Positions 8,421 to 17,352 are shown, counted from the first letter of the stretch. The stretch is DNA of 64,000 bases from Perlabentimonas sp041656735 (GCA_041656735.1 JBBACY010000007.1:1-64000); one strand, 5' to 3'. The notes: generated by a model from the letters alone, not told the origin. Program-made: numbers and translations.

Positions 8421-8490
8421 AACCAGCCTTCATTAAAGTACGGTATCGAGCTTATTAACAAAAAAATGTTTAAACAATCTCTCTAACCCA

Positions 8491-9408
8491 ATGAATAAAT
8501 TCCTAATAAACCCCCTGTCGCCTGTCAAAGGTATTATCGCCTCAATGCTCCTTGCCCTAATGGGGTTTCTAATATTTTTGCTAGTAGGTATTTTGCTAAA
8601 TAGCATTCTCTTTGGTGGCCTGCAATCGGGCCTCGATACAATGTCAAACCTAAGTTCGCCACAGGGATTAATGTCGATGCGCATTATGCAGGTTTGCCAA
8701 ACCACTGGCTTGTTCCTATTTCCAGCGCTTGCCATCGCTTTTTTCAGTACAAGCAAAATTTACAATTTTTTAGGGTTGAAAAGATTGCCCGCTAGGCTAG
8801 TAGTGGTTTCGATACTGATTATGGTAGCGTTTATACCCGCTGTGAACCTAATTGCCTCGCTAAATGCAAAAATACCCATGCCAGGGTGGATGCTTGAAAT
8901 GGAACGAGCAGCAACGGAGCTAACCAAGGCAATGCTTATGACGGACCAACTTGGTCTAATGCTGTTGAACTTTTTTGTGGTAGCTATTATGCCTGCTGTT
9001 GCCGAAGAACTTTTCTTTAGAGGGTTAATTCAGAAATACCTAGTTCGGTGGACAAAGAGAACGATATGGGGCGTTGTGATAGCCGCCTTTATCTTTAGCG
9101 CCATCCATATGCAGTTTCAAGGGTTTATTCCCCGGTTTTTACTGGGTATGTTGTTTGGCTATCTGTACGTGTGGAGTGGCTCAATATGGGCTCCAATTGC
9201 AGCGCATATGGCAAACAATGGCATTGCCGTGGTGCTGTACTATCTTATTGCCAAAGGGGTAGTTCCTTCGCAAGTTGATACGGTTGGTAATATTTCGGAT
9301 ATGTGGCAACTCGGAATCGCTAGCCTAGCAATAGTTTCTAGTCTGATATGGTTGTTTAGGCAAAAAACGATTAAGTTAGAATTGTTACAAGCGGAAATCG
9401 ATGATTAG
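8491..9408 (+). CDS. CPBP family intramembrane metalloprotease
   Basis: A 305-residue polytopic membrane protein with about eight hydrophobic segments. The catalytic signature of the CPBP/Abi (Rce1-like) family is present: EE at 172-173 followed by FFRG, His206 in 'FSAIHMQF', and H239-x-x-N242 in 'IAAHMANN'. These glutamate proteases act inside the membrane; bacterial members are linked to peptide processing, bacteriocin self-immunity or unknown roles. It lies 70 bases after the restriction endonuclease on the same strand, but no toxin or bacteriocin gene is near, so a general role is more likely than immunity. Confidence 0.9.
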   Translation: MNKFLINPLSPVKGIIASMLLALMGFLIFLLVGILLNSILFGGLQSGLDTMSNLSSPQGLMSMRIMQVCQTTGLFLFPALAIAFFSTSKIYNFLGLKRLPARLVVVSILIMVAFIPAVNLIASLNAKIPMPGWMLEMERAATELTKAMLMTDQLGLMLLNFFVVAIMPAVAEELFFRGLIQKYLVRWTKRTIWGVVIAAFIFSAIHMQFQGFIPRFLLGMLFGYLYVWSGSIWAPIAAHMANNGIAVVLYYLIAKGVVPSQVDTVGNISDMWQLGIASLAIVSSLIWLFRQKTIKLELLQAEIDD

Positions 9409-9499
9409 TATGAAGTAATTTGTGCCTACCAGCAAGCATTTGTAAAAATGGTATTTAGTATACTGAAATAACACTAAATAATACGGTATAATTCAACCA

Positions 9500-10237
9500 C
9501 TAATTCGCTTCAAAATCAATTAGGCTACGCTCAAGCATCTGCAAATCCCTAATCTCATTTTTACGGTAAACGTAAACTAATCCATATTCCTGTGCACGCT
9601 CCCGTTTTTCGTGGTCGGGCAGCTTGTTATATGTTTCCTCTACCTCGTTCCAAATTTCAAGAATAATATCATCGGCCCTTTTACGTAGCGTTTCGAGCTC
9701 TGCTTGGCAACGTTGGACATTTTGCTGAAGAATGCGTTGATGGTTAAAAGCCTCGACAAAGTTCTCATATCGAACCTTAACAACGGCAATTGTTGGGTTT
9801 GTGATAGGCTGTTGCCCTTTGGATATGCGGTCGGTTTCCCCCTTAATAATTTGCTTCCCCCAATCAAGCAAATCCTTGTCAGTGGATAGGTTTGGCAGTT
9901 TGCACTCATCAGCATCCATCCCATAAGCTTCCCTAACCTCTTCGGGTAATTCGCCTCTCGAAATGGTAAGGTTAAGTACCTGTATAAAGTGCGAAAGGTA
10001 TAAGCGGGCTTTTTTCAACAAGACCTGGTACTCCTTACTTCGTTCAACCTGCATACTGTAAGCTGCTTTGTAGTTTGCAACAGCCTTGTTAAAATTATTT
10101 ACAAACAGGTCGGCTTTGCTATAAGCACTCTGGCTGTACGCCAATTTAAAAGGAGGTAACTCACGACCCCTTTTTACGGCAGCCGTTAAGGCTCTCATTC
10201 GTGCGCTATCGGTGTTGGGTAAACGGCGGTATGGCAT
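9500..10237 (-). CDS. conserved protein of unknown function, charged and helical
   Basis: A 245-residue soluble protein without signal peptide or membrane segment. It begins with the arginine-rich 'MPYRRLPNTDSARMRAL'; the remainder is predicted helical with heptad-like stretches (LQQNVQRCQAELETLRKRAD, ERSLIDF), suggesting coiled coils. I recognise the type as a conserved Bacteroidetes hypothetical but know no function for it. It stands alone, convergent with the CPBP gene and divergent from kbl. An inverted repeat ATTCGCAAT/ATTGCGAAT (10320-10328 and 10369-10377) lies in the spacer towards kbl. Confidence 0.7.
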   Translation of the reverse strand: MPYRRLPNTDSARMRALTAAVKRGRELPPFKLAYSQSAYSKADLFVNNFNKAVANYKAAYSMQVERSKEYQVLLKKARLYLSHFIQVLNLTISRGELPEEVREAYGMDADECKLPNLSTDKDLLDWGKQIIKGETDRISKGQQPITNPTIAVVKVRYENFVEAFNHQRILQQNVQRCQAELETLRKRADDIILEIWNEVEETYNKLPDHEKRERAQEYGLVYVYRKNEIRDLQMLERSLIDFEAN

Positions 10238-10455
10238 GGCAAGTTAGGGTTTAAAAGGAAATGTTAAAAAGATGTTGATAAAGTGCGAATGTATGAATTT
10301 TTAAATACATAGCAATACTATTCGCAATATTTTTTTCAAATAATTACATCTCATTACTAGGACATTGCATTGCGAATGGGGACAAGCCCTGTTAAATATG
10401 CGTAGTTCGCTCTATAGATGAGTTTAAAAATTTTTTTAACCGAAAAAAATATAAG

Positions 10456-10463
10456 TATATTTG
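10456..10463 (+). promoter_or_regulatory. -7 promoter element for kbl
   Basis: TATATTTG matches TAnnTTTG, about 40 bases before the kbl ATG, in an A/T-rich leader. No clean -33 TTTG is visible at the usual distance. Confidence 0.5.
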
Positions 10464-10504
10464 TGTACGATATATTTAAAAATCACATTTAAATACAAAA
10501 TAAT

Positions 10505-11689
10505 ATGTACGGCAAAATACAAGAGGAATTACAAAACCAACTTCAAGGTATTAAGGATGATGGTTTGTACAAAGACGAAAGAGTTATTTTAACAGCCCAG
10601 GGTGTAGATATTGAAACCAACGGACAGAAAGTGCTTAATTTTTGCGCCAATAACTACCTTGGACTATCAAATCATCCAAGATTAGTGCAGGCTGCTAAGG
10701 ATACTATGGATTCCCATGGTTTTGGACTGTCATCGGTTCGATTTATTTGCGGCACGCAGGACATACACAAAGAGCTTGAGCAGCATATTTCGGAATATTT
10801 TGGAACCGAAGATACAATACTGTATATCGCAGCTTTTGATGCCAATGCGGGTGTTTTTGAACCAATTTTTACCGAGCAGGATGCCATTATATCCGACTCG
10901 CTTAACCACGCCTCAATTATTGATGGGGTTAGGCTATGCAAGGCTCAACGATACCGATACAAAAATGCCGATATGGCCGATTTAGAGGAGCAGCTTAAGC
11001 TTGCACAAGCTCAGCGCTTCAGAATAATTGTTACCGATGGGGTTTTCTCAATGGATGGGAACGTGGCGCCAATGGACAAAATTATAAAACTGGCCGAAAA
11101 ATACGATGCTCTGGTTATGATTGACGAGAGTCATTCGGCAGGTGTAGTTGGTGAAACGGGTAGGGGTGTAACCGAACTATTCAATATAAGAGGCAAAGCC
11201 GAACTTATTACAGGAACCCTTGGGAAAGCATTTGGCGGAGGTTGTGGTGGGTTTACCACGGGTCGCAAAGAGATTATCGATATGCTTCGTCAGCGTTCAA
11301 GACCATACCTTTTTTCAAACTCTATGCCTCCTGCTGTGGTGGGTGCAGGAATTGAGGCCTTCAAAATGCTCGAAAGTAGCAACGAGCTTCACGATAGCTT
11401 AAAGTCCAATACCGAATTCTTTGTAAAAGCTATGAAAGATGCTGGTTTTGATATAAAACCAACCCAAAGCGCCATTGTGGCGGTTATGCTTTACGATGCA
11501 AAACTTTCGCAAGCATTGGCTGCCGAGCTACTTAAGGAGGGTATTTATGTTATTGGGTTTTACTTCCCAGTTGTACCTAAGGATCAAGCCCGAATAAGGG
11601 TTCAGGTTTCGGCTGCACACACAAAAGATGACCTAAACCAGTGTATTAAAGCATTTATCAAGGCTGGAAAGAAGTTAGGTATTATATAA
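10505..11689 (+). CDS. kbl: glycine C-acetyltransferase (2-amino-3-ketobutyrate CoA ligase)
   Basis: A 394-residue PLP enzyme of the alpha-oxoamine synthase family that interconverts 2-amino-3-oxobutyrate plus CoA with glycine plus acetyl-CoA in threonine breakdown. The motifs are those of Kbl: 'FCANNYLGLSNHP' near the N-terminus, 'GFGLSSVRFICGTQ', 'DSLNHASIIDG', 'MIDESHSAG', and the PLP lysine 241 in 'GTLGKAFGG', close to the position in the E. coli enzyme. A threonine dehydrogenase is not adjacent here. It is monocistronic, with a -7 element upstream and a strong hairpin terminator downstream. Confidence 0.95.
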   Translation: MYGKIQEELQNQLQGIKDDGLYKDERVILTAQGVDIETNGQKVLNFCANNYLGLSNHPRLVQAAKDTMDSHGFGLSSVRFICGTQDIHKELEQHISEYFGTEDTILYIAAFDANAGVFEPIFTEQDAIISDSLNHASIIDGVRLCKAQRYRYKNADMADLEEQLKLAQAQRFRIIVTDGVFSMDGNVAPMDKIIKLAEKYDALVMIDESHSAGVVGETGRGVTELFNIRGKAELITGTLGKAFGGGCGGFTTGRKEIIDMLRQRSRPYLFSNSMPPAVVGAGIEAFKMLESSNELHDSLKSNTEFFVKAMKDAGFDIKPTQSAIVAVMLYDAKLSQALAAELLKEGIYVIGFYFPVVPKDQARIRVQVSAAHTKDDLNQCIKAFIKAGKKLGII

Positions 11690-11711
11690 GCGGAACGAGA
11701 TTCTATTTTAC

Positions 11712-11755
11712 AAAAAAGGGTTGTCTAAAATTTACTATTTAGACAACCCTTTTTT
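11712..11755. terminator. intrinsic terminator after kbl
   Basis: A perfect 18-base stem, arms 11712-11729 and 11738-11755 (core GGGTTGTCTAAA / TTTAGACAACCC), with an 8-base loop. It is flanked by A6 on the left and T6 on the right, so it can work in both directions. It lies 23 bases after the kbl stop. Confidence 0.9.
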
Positions 11756-12324
11756 GTAACTTTATATTATGGGTATAACTAGCGTAAACAACAGGCGATA
11801 ATTTAGAAAAACTTTTACAATGGATTTTTAATGCGGGCATCAACATTTAGAGCAACTTGTGGAATTCCTATTCTTGGTTTAATATCGCTTATTCTAGATT
11901 GCCAGCTATATAAAAAAGATATATTCGTAGAACAAGCAAACGAATCCGTAGGTTTCAAATGTTTATAGAAAAATAAATACGCGCAAGGCATTCGACCTCA
12001 ACCAGGTTGCATAGCATAGCAGAACGATAAATGCTATAAACATACAATCCCTTCGGGATTATTAAGTAGACCAGCCGAATACGTAAAAGTAGAAAAAACA
12101 ATATGCCCTGCGATTATCGAAATTTAGCTGTTTTTAAGCAGACGTGTTTACTAGTTATTAAGTTGCAACAATTGGAAAGATAATTGACGTTGCATTGATG
12201 TTAATGTCAGGGCTTCTTGCCAATTCTTTTTTTCAAAAAACCTTTGATAAAGTATGAAGTTGTACCAACCTACGGGCAAATATCTCTTTTTTAATCGTAT
12301 ACTTATTTCGAATTCAGGTTATTA
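11756..12324. other. intergenic region containing repeat copy B
   Basis: No coding frame is supported. Positions 11756-11923 show nothing recognisable; 11924-12192 is the second copy of the dispersed repeat; 12193-12324 is AT-rich with no clear signal. Confidence 0.6.
11924..12192. repeat. dispersed non-coding repeat, copy B
   Basis: About 270 bases aligning with 4431-4710 in the same orientation. It shares exact blocks TTCAAATGTTTATAGAA (11954-11970), GCATTCGACCTCAAC (11988-12002), GCAGACGTGTTTAC (12138-12151) and TATTAAGTTGCAACAATT (12156-12173), and the terminal ATTGACGTTG. The first stem is kept as CGACCT-caacc-AGGTTG with one G-U type change. Copy A has extra bases near its 3' end (around 4685-4700). 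Differences are spread over the whole length, so the copies are not recent duplicates. Confidence 0.85.
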
Positions 12325-12903
12325 CTATTCTGCTTCCACGTGTCCCCAGTTCTCCCCAGTTTTAATCCGATGAAGCTGCATTGTACTTATTCCAAAAGTT
12401 TTAGCTATTAGCTTTGGTTTGGTTTTGTTTTTGGGGTTAAAAAGTTTTCGCTTTAAAATTCGAACCTTCTCTTCCGACAGTTTGTAGTGGTGCAGTTTAT
12501 TATGCTCCTGTAGGCGTTTTCGTTCCTTTATAACGAGCGGATTATTATCCTGATGCGCTTCTACCTGTTGCTTATTAGCCCACATCAGGTTTCTATGGTG
12601 GTTATATCCTTTCTGGTAGTCTAAATGAATAACAAAAGTTTGGTCTTCGTTCTTTTTGGTAAGGAATAATTCGGCAACGAGCTTGTGAAGGTAAAACGAT
12701 TTTACTTTACGCTTTCCATCACTCTTCAAATTAATCTTTAGCATCTTATAGCCCTTGTTCATAGAGCCTTTAAGCAATAATCCCTCATTAATGGTTGTGG
12801 TAAAACTTACCATCCTCCCAAAATCAGAAACAGCATATTGCAATCCGCTTGCTCCCCTAATGTCAATAACCTTCCACTGCTCGTTCGGATATGTTTGAAT
12901 CAT
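12325..12903 (-). CDS. NUMOD4 / HNH homing-type endonuclease
   Basis: A 192-residue protein with the layout of a free-standing homing-like endonuclease. It has a NUMOD4 DNA-binding motif at residues 8-35 (EQWKVIDI ... AVSDFGRMVSF), an HNH-like nuclease at about 70-112 (LHKLVAELFL, IHLDYQKGYN, then NL.W; candidate residues His73, His93, Asn101, Asn105), and a C-terminal helix-turn-helix (KLIAKTFGISTMQLHRIKTG). It lies five bases after the UDP-GlcNAc 2-epimerase stop on the same strand, so it would be transcribed with polysaccharide genes. That position suggests a mobile gene parked in the operon rather than a biosynthetic role. No intron or intein is visible in the neighbours. Confidence 0.82.
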   Translation of the reverse strand: MIQTYPNEQWKVIDIRGASGLQYAVSDFGRMVSFTTTINEGLLLKGSMNKGYKMLKINLKSDGKRKVKSFYLHKLVAELFLTKKNEDQTFVIHLDYQKGYNHHRNLMWANKQQVEAHQDNNPLVIKERKRLQEHNKLHHYKLSEEKVRILKRKLFNPKNKTKPKLIAKTFGISTMQLHRIKTGENWGHVEAE

Positions 12904-12908
12904 AAAAT

Positions 12909-13985
12909 TTATGCTAAGTATTGTTTTATGGACTGGGTAATCTTGTTTGAAGCTTTGCCATCGCCATATAAGTTAACATTAAAACTAGCCAAATTGTTCT
13001 TCATCTTTTTAAACGCATCAATAATTTGCTCCAATTTAGCACCTGCTAATGTGTTAAACCCCCCATCTACCAGTTCGGTCCACTCGGTTTGCTCACGAAG
13101 GGTTACGCAGCCCTTTTTAAAGAAAAAGGCCTCTTTCTGTAAACCTCCGCTATCGGTTATAACCAGCTCACACCGCTTTAAAAGCTCAACCATATCAAGG
13201 TAGCCTACGGGGTCTATTATGGTAAATTGAGGCGTTAAATTGAGGTCGGCAATTACTTTTTTTGTTCGGGGATGAAGTGGGGCCACAACCTGAGTGGTTT
13301 TGTTTATTATGTTTAGCGCATCAATAATTCCCTTTAAATTAGCGTGGTTATCTATATTTTCCTGTCGGTGAACGGTAGCTAAAACAAATTTTTTATTCAG
13401 GTTTAGGCTAGAGCTAATGGTTGATTTGAAAGCCGATTGTGTGCCGTAGTAAATAGCCGCATCGAGCATTACATCGCCAACCTGCTGAATTTGACAGTCG
13501 AAATTATCGAAACCCTCCGCTTTCAGATTGTTAACTGCAACCTGCGTGGGGCAATACAGCAGGGATGATATGCGGTCGGTAAGTATTCGGTTGGTCTCCT
13601 CGGGCATGCTAAGGTTAAACGACCTAAGCCCCGCCTCAACGTGTGCAATGGGTATTCCGAGTTTTTGTGCAGCAAGTGCCCCTGCTAGGGTCGAATTAGT
13701 ATCGCCGTAAACAAGCATTAGTTCAGGTTTCTCCGATATCAGAATTTTTTCAATTGCCTCAAGCATTCGACCAGTCATTGCGCCATGCGATAGCCCATGA
13801 ATATCAAGGTTGTAACTTGGTTTGCGAATTTGCATCTGGTCGAAAAAAACCTGCGACATATTATAGTCAAAATGCTGACCTGTATGCACAACCACTTCGG
13901 CTATACCACTGGCTTCTATTGCACGACTTACCACGCTTGCCTTTACAAATTGGGGGCGGGCTCCAATAACGGTTATAATTTTCAT
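12909..13985 (-). CDS. wecB: UDP-N-acetylglucosamine 2-epimerase (non-hydrolysing)
   Basis: A 358-residue cytoplasmic enzyme converting UDP-GlcNAc to UDP-ManNAc for surface polysaccharides. The start is set at 13985 (MKIITVIGARPQF) because family members begin exactly there; the frame is open to 14009. Signatures are 'GARPQFVKASVV', 'VHTGQHFDYNMS', 'VYGDTNSTLAGALAA', 'HVEAGLRSF', 'PEETNR', and the late 'ITDSGGLQKEA' that binds UDP. It lies between a glycosyltransferase gene (30 bases upstream of the long frame) and the HNH gene, on one strand. A ManNAc dehydrogenase is not in view. Confidence 0.93.
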   Translation of the reverse strand: MKIITVIGARPQFVKASVVSRAIEASGIAEVVVHTGQHFDYNMSQVFFDQMQIRKPSYNLDIHGLSHGAMTGRMLEAIEKILISEKPELMLVYGDTNSTLAGALAAQKLGIPIAHVEAGLRSFNLSMPEETNRILTDRISSLLYCPTQVAVNNLKAEGFDNFDCQIQQVGDVMLDAAIYYGTQSAFKSTISSSLNLNKKFVLATVHRQENIDNHANLKGIIDALNIINKTTQVVAPLHPRTKKVIADLNLTPQFTIIDPVGYLDMVELLKRCELVITDSGGLQKEAFFFKKGCVTLREQTEWTELVDGGFNTLAGAKLEQIIDAFKKMKNNLASFNVNLYGDGKASNKITQSIKQYLA

Positions 13986-14038
13986 TTTTGTTCTAAATTT
14001 AGAAATCACATTAGCAGGGTAGGACCAATTGAAAATAT

Positions 14039-15331
14039 TTAAATATGGTTAAGCTTATCAACCAGCTTACCTGTTAGGTTTTTACGACTGTATTCCGAAA
14101 CGTCGACCTTATCATAGAATGGAAAACCATTTTGGTACTCACCCCACATCCATTTTAGCTTGTGGTAAATATCATCAAAGCTACAAAAATTGGCAGTAAC
14201 ACCTGCCTTTGTTTGCTTTAGTAGATTGCTAACATCGCCATCGGTAGGGCCTATTGCCAGTATGGGCCTGCGGGCTGCAAGATATTCGAAAACTTTGCCA
14301 GTCAGAATCCCTTTCGCATTGGCACTTTGGTTTACCAGTAAAAGTAGCACCTGCGAGCGCTGCATAATCTCAATACTTTTGGTGTGATTCACGTAGCCTG
14401 TAAATGTGCAATGGCCAGCCAACCCATAATGCTTAATTTGGTCAGCTACCAACTTGTCAACGCTTCCCACCAGCTGTATTTTCAGTTTTGAAGCAAATAG
14501 TGCATCGGAGGCTATCATTCTACTTAGCGCATCCCATAAATGCTCGCTATTGCGGTTTGCGGGTATTGAGCCTAGGTGGGTAATGGTGAACTCGGAATCG
14601 AGCGGTGGCTGATGCTCTGCAAAATCGGTATGGTCAAAACCATTGGTAATAAGGCTAACGCCTTGCGGTCTTACCTGTTCAAACTCTGCTTGCATTTGCG
14701 ATGATACAACCACAACCTCATCGGCCATAGTTACTACCTTATTTTCCAGTCGCTTGTGTTTTTGCAATGAGCGCTTTGTAATGGGTAAATCGGCCATATA
14801 GTCAATGCTTGTCCACGGGTCCCGAAAATCAGCCAGCCATTTAATGCCCATTCGCTGCTTAAGTTTAAGTGCAATAAGATGCATACTATGCGGTGGTCCA
14901 GTTGATATAACAGCGTCAACGGGGTTGTTTTTAAGGTAGTTGGCTAAAAATCGTACCGACGGATTTACCCAAAATATGCGAGCATCGGGAATAAAAAGGT
15001 TTGCCCTTACCCAAAGGGATAACTTACCGAAAAGCCCGTTCTTTTTACCCTCTGCCGAAGCAAAACCAACTCCCATCCCTTTCTTTTGTCGTGCAAAAAA
15101 CCTAAACAAGCTGTAGGGCTCAAATATCTCACGTTTAATAACTTTTATATCAGACGGAATGTCGCTAGCCAGAGTTTTATCGGTAACCGAAACATCGGGG
15201 TTTTCAGGCGTATAAATCACAGGATTCCACCCGTAACTTTGTAGGTATTTGCAAAACTTGAGCCACCGCTGAACGCCGCTCCCACCAGAGGGTGGCCAGT
15301 AGTAGGTTATTATTAAAACTCGTTTTTGCAT
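14039..15331 (-). CDS. glycosyltransferase, family 4 type (GT-B fold)
   Basis: A 430-residue enzyme. The N-terminal half opens with 'RVLIITYYWPPSGGSGVQRWLKF', typical of GT4-like proteins of polysaccharide loci, and contains 'VISTGPPHSMHLIALKLK' and 'WLADFRDPWT'. The C-terminal half has 'ITHLGSI', 'QLVGSVD' and the nucleotide-sugar region 'GKVFEYLAARRPILAIG'. Donor and acceptor cannot be predicted. It is the first gene of the minus-strand group glycosyltransferase-wecB-HNH, consistent with surface glycan or exopolysaccharide synthesis using a ManNAc-derived sugar. Confidence 0.88.
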   Translation of the reverse strand: MQKRVLIITYYWPPSGGSGVQRWLKFCKYLQSYGWNPVIYTPENPDVSVTDKTLASDIPSDIKVIKREIFEPYSLFRFFARQKKGMGVGFASAEGKKNGLFGKLSLWVRANLFIPDARIFWVNPSVRFLANYLKNNPVDAVISTGPPHSMHLIALKLKQRMGIKWLADFRDPWTSIDYMADLPITKRSLQKHKRLENKVVTMADEVVVVSSQMQAEFEQVRPQGVSLITNGFDHTDFAEHQPPLDSEFTITHLGSIPANRNSEHLWDALSRMIASDALFASKLKIQLVGSVDKLVADQIKHYGLAGHCTFTGYVNHTKSIEIMQRSQVLLLLVNQSANAKGILTGKVFEYLAARRPILAIGPTDGDVSNLLKQTKAGVTANFCSFDDIYHKLKWMWGEYQNGFPFYDKVDVSEYSRKNLTGKLVDKLNHI

Positions 15332-15497
15332 TGCAAATGGTTTGGAGATTGAATAGTTGATTGCTATTTGACGAATACCTTCAAAGAAAATTGGGCAAAG
15401 TTAATTGCCCATTTCTAATATATTGGATAGTGGATTTCTCCACTTTGTATGCTAGGTTACAATCTTCAACTAAAAACACCAGAAACGTAAGAAACCT

Positions 15498-17048
15498 TTA
15501 AATTGTTTTTAGCAAGGTTTTCATACTTACCTTTTCATCCATAATCTCGCGTAGGCGTGATGCGTCAACCCTTTCCTGCGCCATAGTATCGCGATGGCGA
15601 ATGGTAACCGTATTGTCTTCAAGTGTTTGATGGTCGATAGTTACGCAAAATGGTGTACCAATGGCATCGTGCCTACGGTAGCGCTTGCCTATGCTATCCT
15701 TCTCCTCGTACTGGCACTTAAAGTCAATTTTCAGGTCGTCCATTATCTGGCGAGCTTTTTCGGGTAAGCCATCTTTTTTAACCAAGGGTAAAACGGCCAA
15801 TTTAACTGGTGCTAATGCAGGAGGAATACGAAGTACAATACGCTCATCCACGCTACCATCTTCTTTGGTAATTTTCTCCTCGGTATAGGCACCTGCCAGA
15901 ACTAACAAGAAGGTACGGTCGAGACCAATTGATGTTTCAACCACATACGGAATGTAGTTCTCATTCGTTTCGGGGTCAAAATACTGTAATTTTTTGCCAG
16001 AATGCTTCTGGTGGCTTGCCAAATCAAAATCGGTACGCGAATGGATACCCTCAACCTCTTTGAACCCGAATGGGAATTGAAATTCGATATCGAAAGCAGC
16101 ATTTGCGTAGTGAGCCAGCTTAATGTGCTCGTGGAAACGGAATTTTTCGTCGCCAAACCCTAATGCTTTGTGCCAGCGCATACGCTTCTCTTTCCAAAAT
16201 TCAAACCACTGTAACTCTTCGCCTGGGCGAACAAAGAACTGCATCTCCATTTGTTCAAACTCACGCATACGGAAAATAAACTGGCGCGCCACAATTTCAT
16301 TACGGAAAGCTTTTCCAATTTGTGCAATACCGAAGGGAAGCTTCATACGACCCGTTTTTTGCACATTTAGGTAGTTTACAAATATACCCTGAGCGGTTTC
16401 GGGACGGAGGTATATAACATTGGCATCGTCGGTAACGGAGCCCATTTTAGTGTCGAACATTAGGTTAAACTGGCGCACATCTGTCCAGTTGCGTGTACCC
16501 GATGCTGGACAAGCAATCTCGCAATCCTCAATAATCTTTTTAACTTCGACTAAGTCATTGTTTTCTAATGATGTTGCCATTCGATTACGCACAGCATCAA
16601 TTTTCTCTTGTGTTTCGAGAACCCTAGGGTTGGTTTTTACAAACATTGCCTCGTCAAAGGTGTCGCCAAAACGCTTCTGTGCCTTGGCTACCTCTTTCAC
16701 TATTTTTTCGCTCTGTTTTTCCATCCACTCCTCAATTAGCACATCGGCGCGGTACCGTTTTTTGCTGTCCTTGTTGTCGATAAGCGGGTCGTTAAAAGCG
16801 CCAACGTGGCCAGAGGCGGTCCACACCTGAGGGTGCATAAATATGGCCGAGTCAATGCCCACAATATTCTCATTTAGGCGGGTCATTGCGTCCCACCAGT
16901 ACTGGCTGATATTATTTTTTAGCTCAACACCATTCTGTCCGTAATCGTAAACTGCGCTTAGGCCATCGTAAATCTCGCTACTTTGGAAAACAAATCCGTA
17001 CTCCTTACAGTGGGCGATTAGCTTCTTAAAAAGTTCTTCTTGAGTCAT
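15498..17048 (-). CDS. glyS: glycine--tRNA ligase (single-chain, dimeric type)
   Basis: A 516-residue class II aminoacyl-tRNA synthetase charging tRNA-Gly. It is the alpha2 form, distinct from the alpha2beta2 form of E. coli. The N-terminus has 'FQSSEIYDGLSAVYDYG' and 'GVELKNNI'; motif 2 is in 'GKAFRNEIVARQFIFRMREFEQ'; motif 3 is in 'ETSIGLDRTFL'; and the C-terminal anticodon-binding domain starts near 'LAPVKLAVLPLVKK'. The gene stands alone. A -7 element at 17254-17261 implies a leader of about 200 bases carrying three consecutive hairpins. Confidence 0.95.
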   Translation of the reverse strand: MTQEELFKKLIAHCKEYGFVFQSSEIYDGLSAVYDYGQNGVELKNNISQYWWDAMTRLNENIVGIDSAIFMHPQVWTASGHVGAFNDPLIDNKDSKKRYRADVLIEEWMEKQSEKIVKEVAKAQKRFGDTFDEAMFVKTNPRVLETQEKIDAVRNRMATSLENNDLVEVKKIIEDCEIACPASGTRNWTDVRQFNLMFDTKMGSVTDDANVIYLRPETAQGIFVNYLNVQKTGRMKLPFGIAQIGKAFRNEIVARQFIFRMREFEQMEMQFFVRPGEELQWFEFWKEKRMRWHKALGFGDEKFRFHEHIKLAHYANAAFDIEFQFPFGFKEVEGIHSRTDFDLASHQKHSGKKLQYFDPETNENYIPYVVETSIGLDRTFLLVLAGAYTEEKITKEDGSVDERIVLRIPPALAPVKLAVLPLVKKDGLPEKARQIMDDLKIDFKCQYEEKDSIGKRYRRHDAIGTPFCVTIDHQTLEDNTVTIRHRDTMAQERVDASRLREIMDEKVSMKTLLKTI

Positions 17049-17253
17049 TGTAAAAGGCTTTTATATTTTGAATAAACTGTTTATCCCCAATTATTCTTTT
17101 GAATAATTGCTGTCTCTGACAGCGACTAAGTCTCACAATCAATTTTGTTTCCCAAAATTGAGTTCGACTATGTCGGGGTAACCCACAATTTGCATTTATC
17201 TTTAATAAATTTGATGAATAATGCGGGTTAGTAATTGGTTATGAAAATATTTG

Positions 17254-17261
17254 CAAAAATA
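17254..17261 (-). promoter_or_regulatory. -7 promoter element, probably for glyS
   Basis: CAAAAATA on the plus strand is TATTTTTG on the minus strand, matching TAnnTTTG. It is about 205 bases before the glyS ATG; no closer match was found. Confidence 0.4.
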
Positions 17262-17323
17262 GCGTAATTAAAACAAAAATCAGCACCCGCCCCTGTAATA
17301 TGAAAAATTTACCTCACACGAAT

Positions 17324-17352
17324 GCAAAAAAAACACCCCTTGTGGGGTGTTT
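17324..17352 (-). terminator. intrinsic terminator of the GAPDH gene
   Basis: On the minus strand AAACACCCC / GGGGTGTTT (arms 17344-17352 and 17331-17339, 4-base loop) is followed by a run of T residues (plus-strand A run before 17334). It lies 21 bases past the stop of the longer GAPDH gene. Confidence 0.88.

Noticed and set aside
8491..9408. CPBP protease as an immunity or anti-phage partner of the restriction-modification system
   Set aside because: It has an ordinary CPBP architecture, lies 70 bases away, and no toxin or bacteriocin gene is present. Proximity alone is not enough.
4431..12192. The restriction-modification region as a mobile island bounded by the two direct repeat copies
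   Set aside because: The interval also holds core genes (dusB, kbl) and no recombinase, and the two repeat copies have diverged over their whole length. They are better explained as separate dispersed elements.
17089..17161. T-box or tRNA-like element upstream of glyS
   Set aside because: No T-box consensus sequence, specifier loop or antiterminator is visible, and no cloverleaf can be drawn. Only simple hairpins are present.
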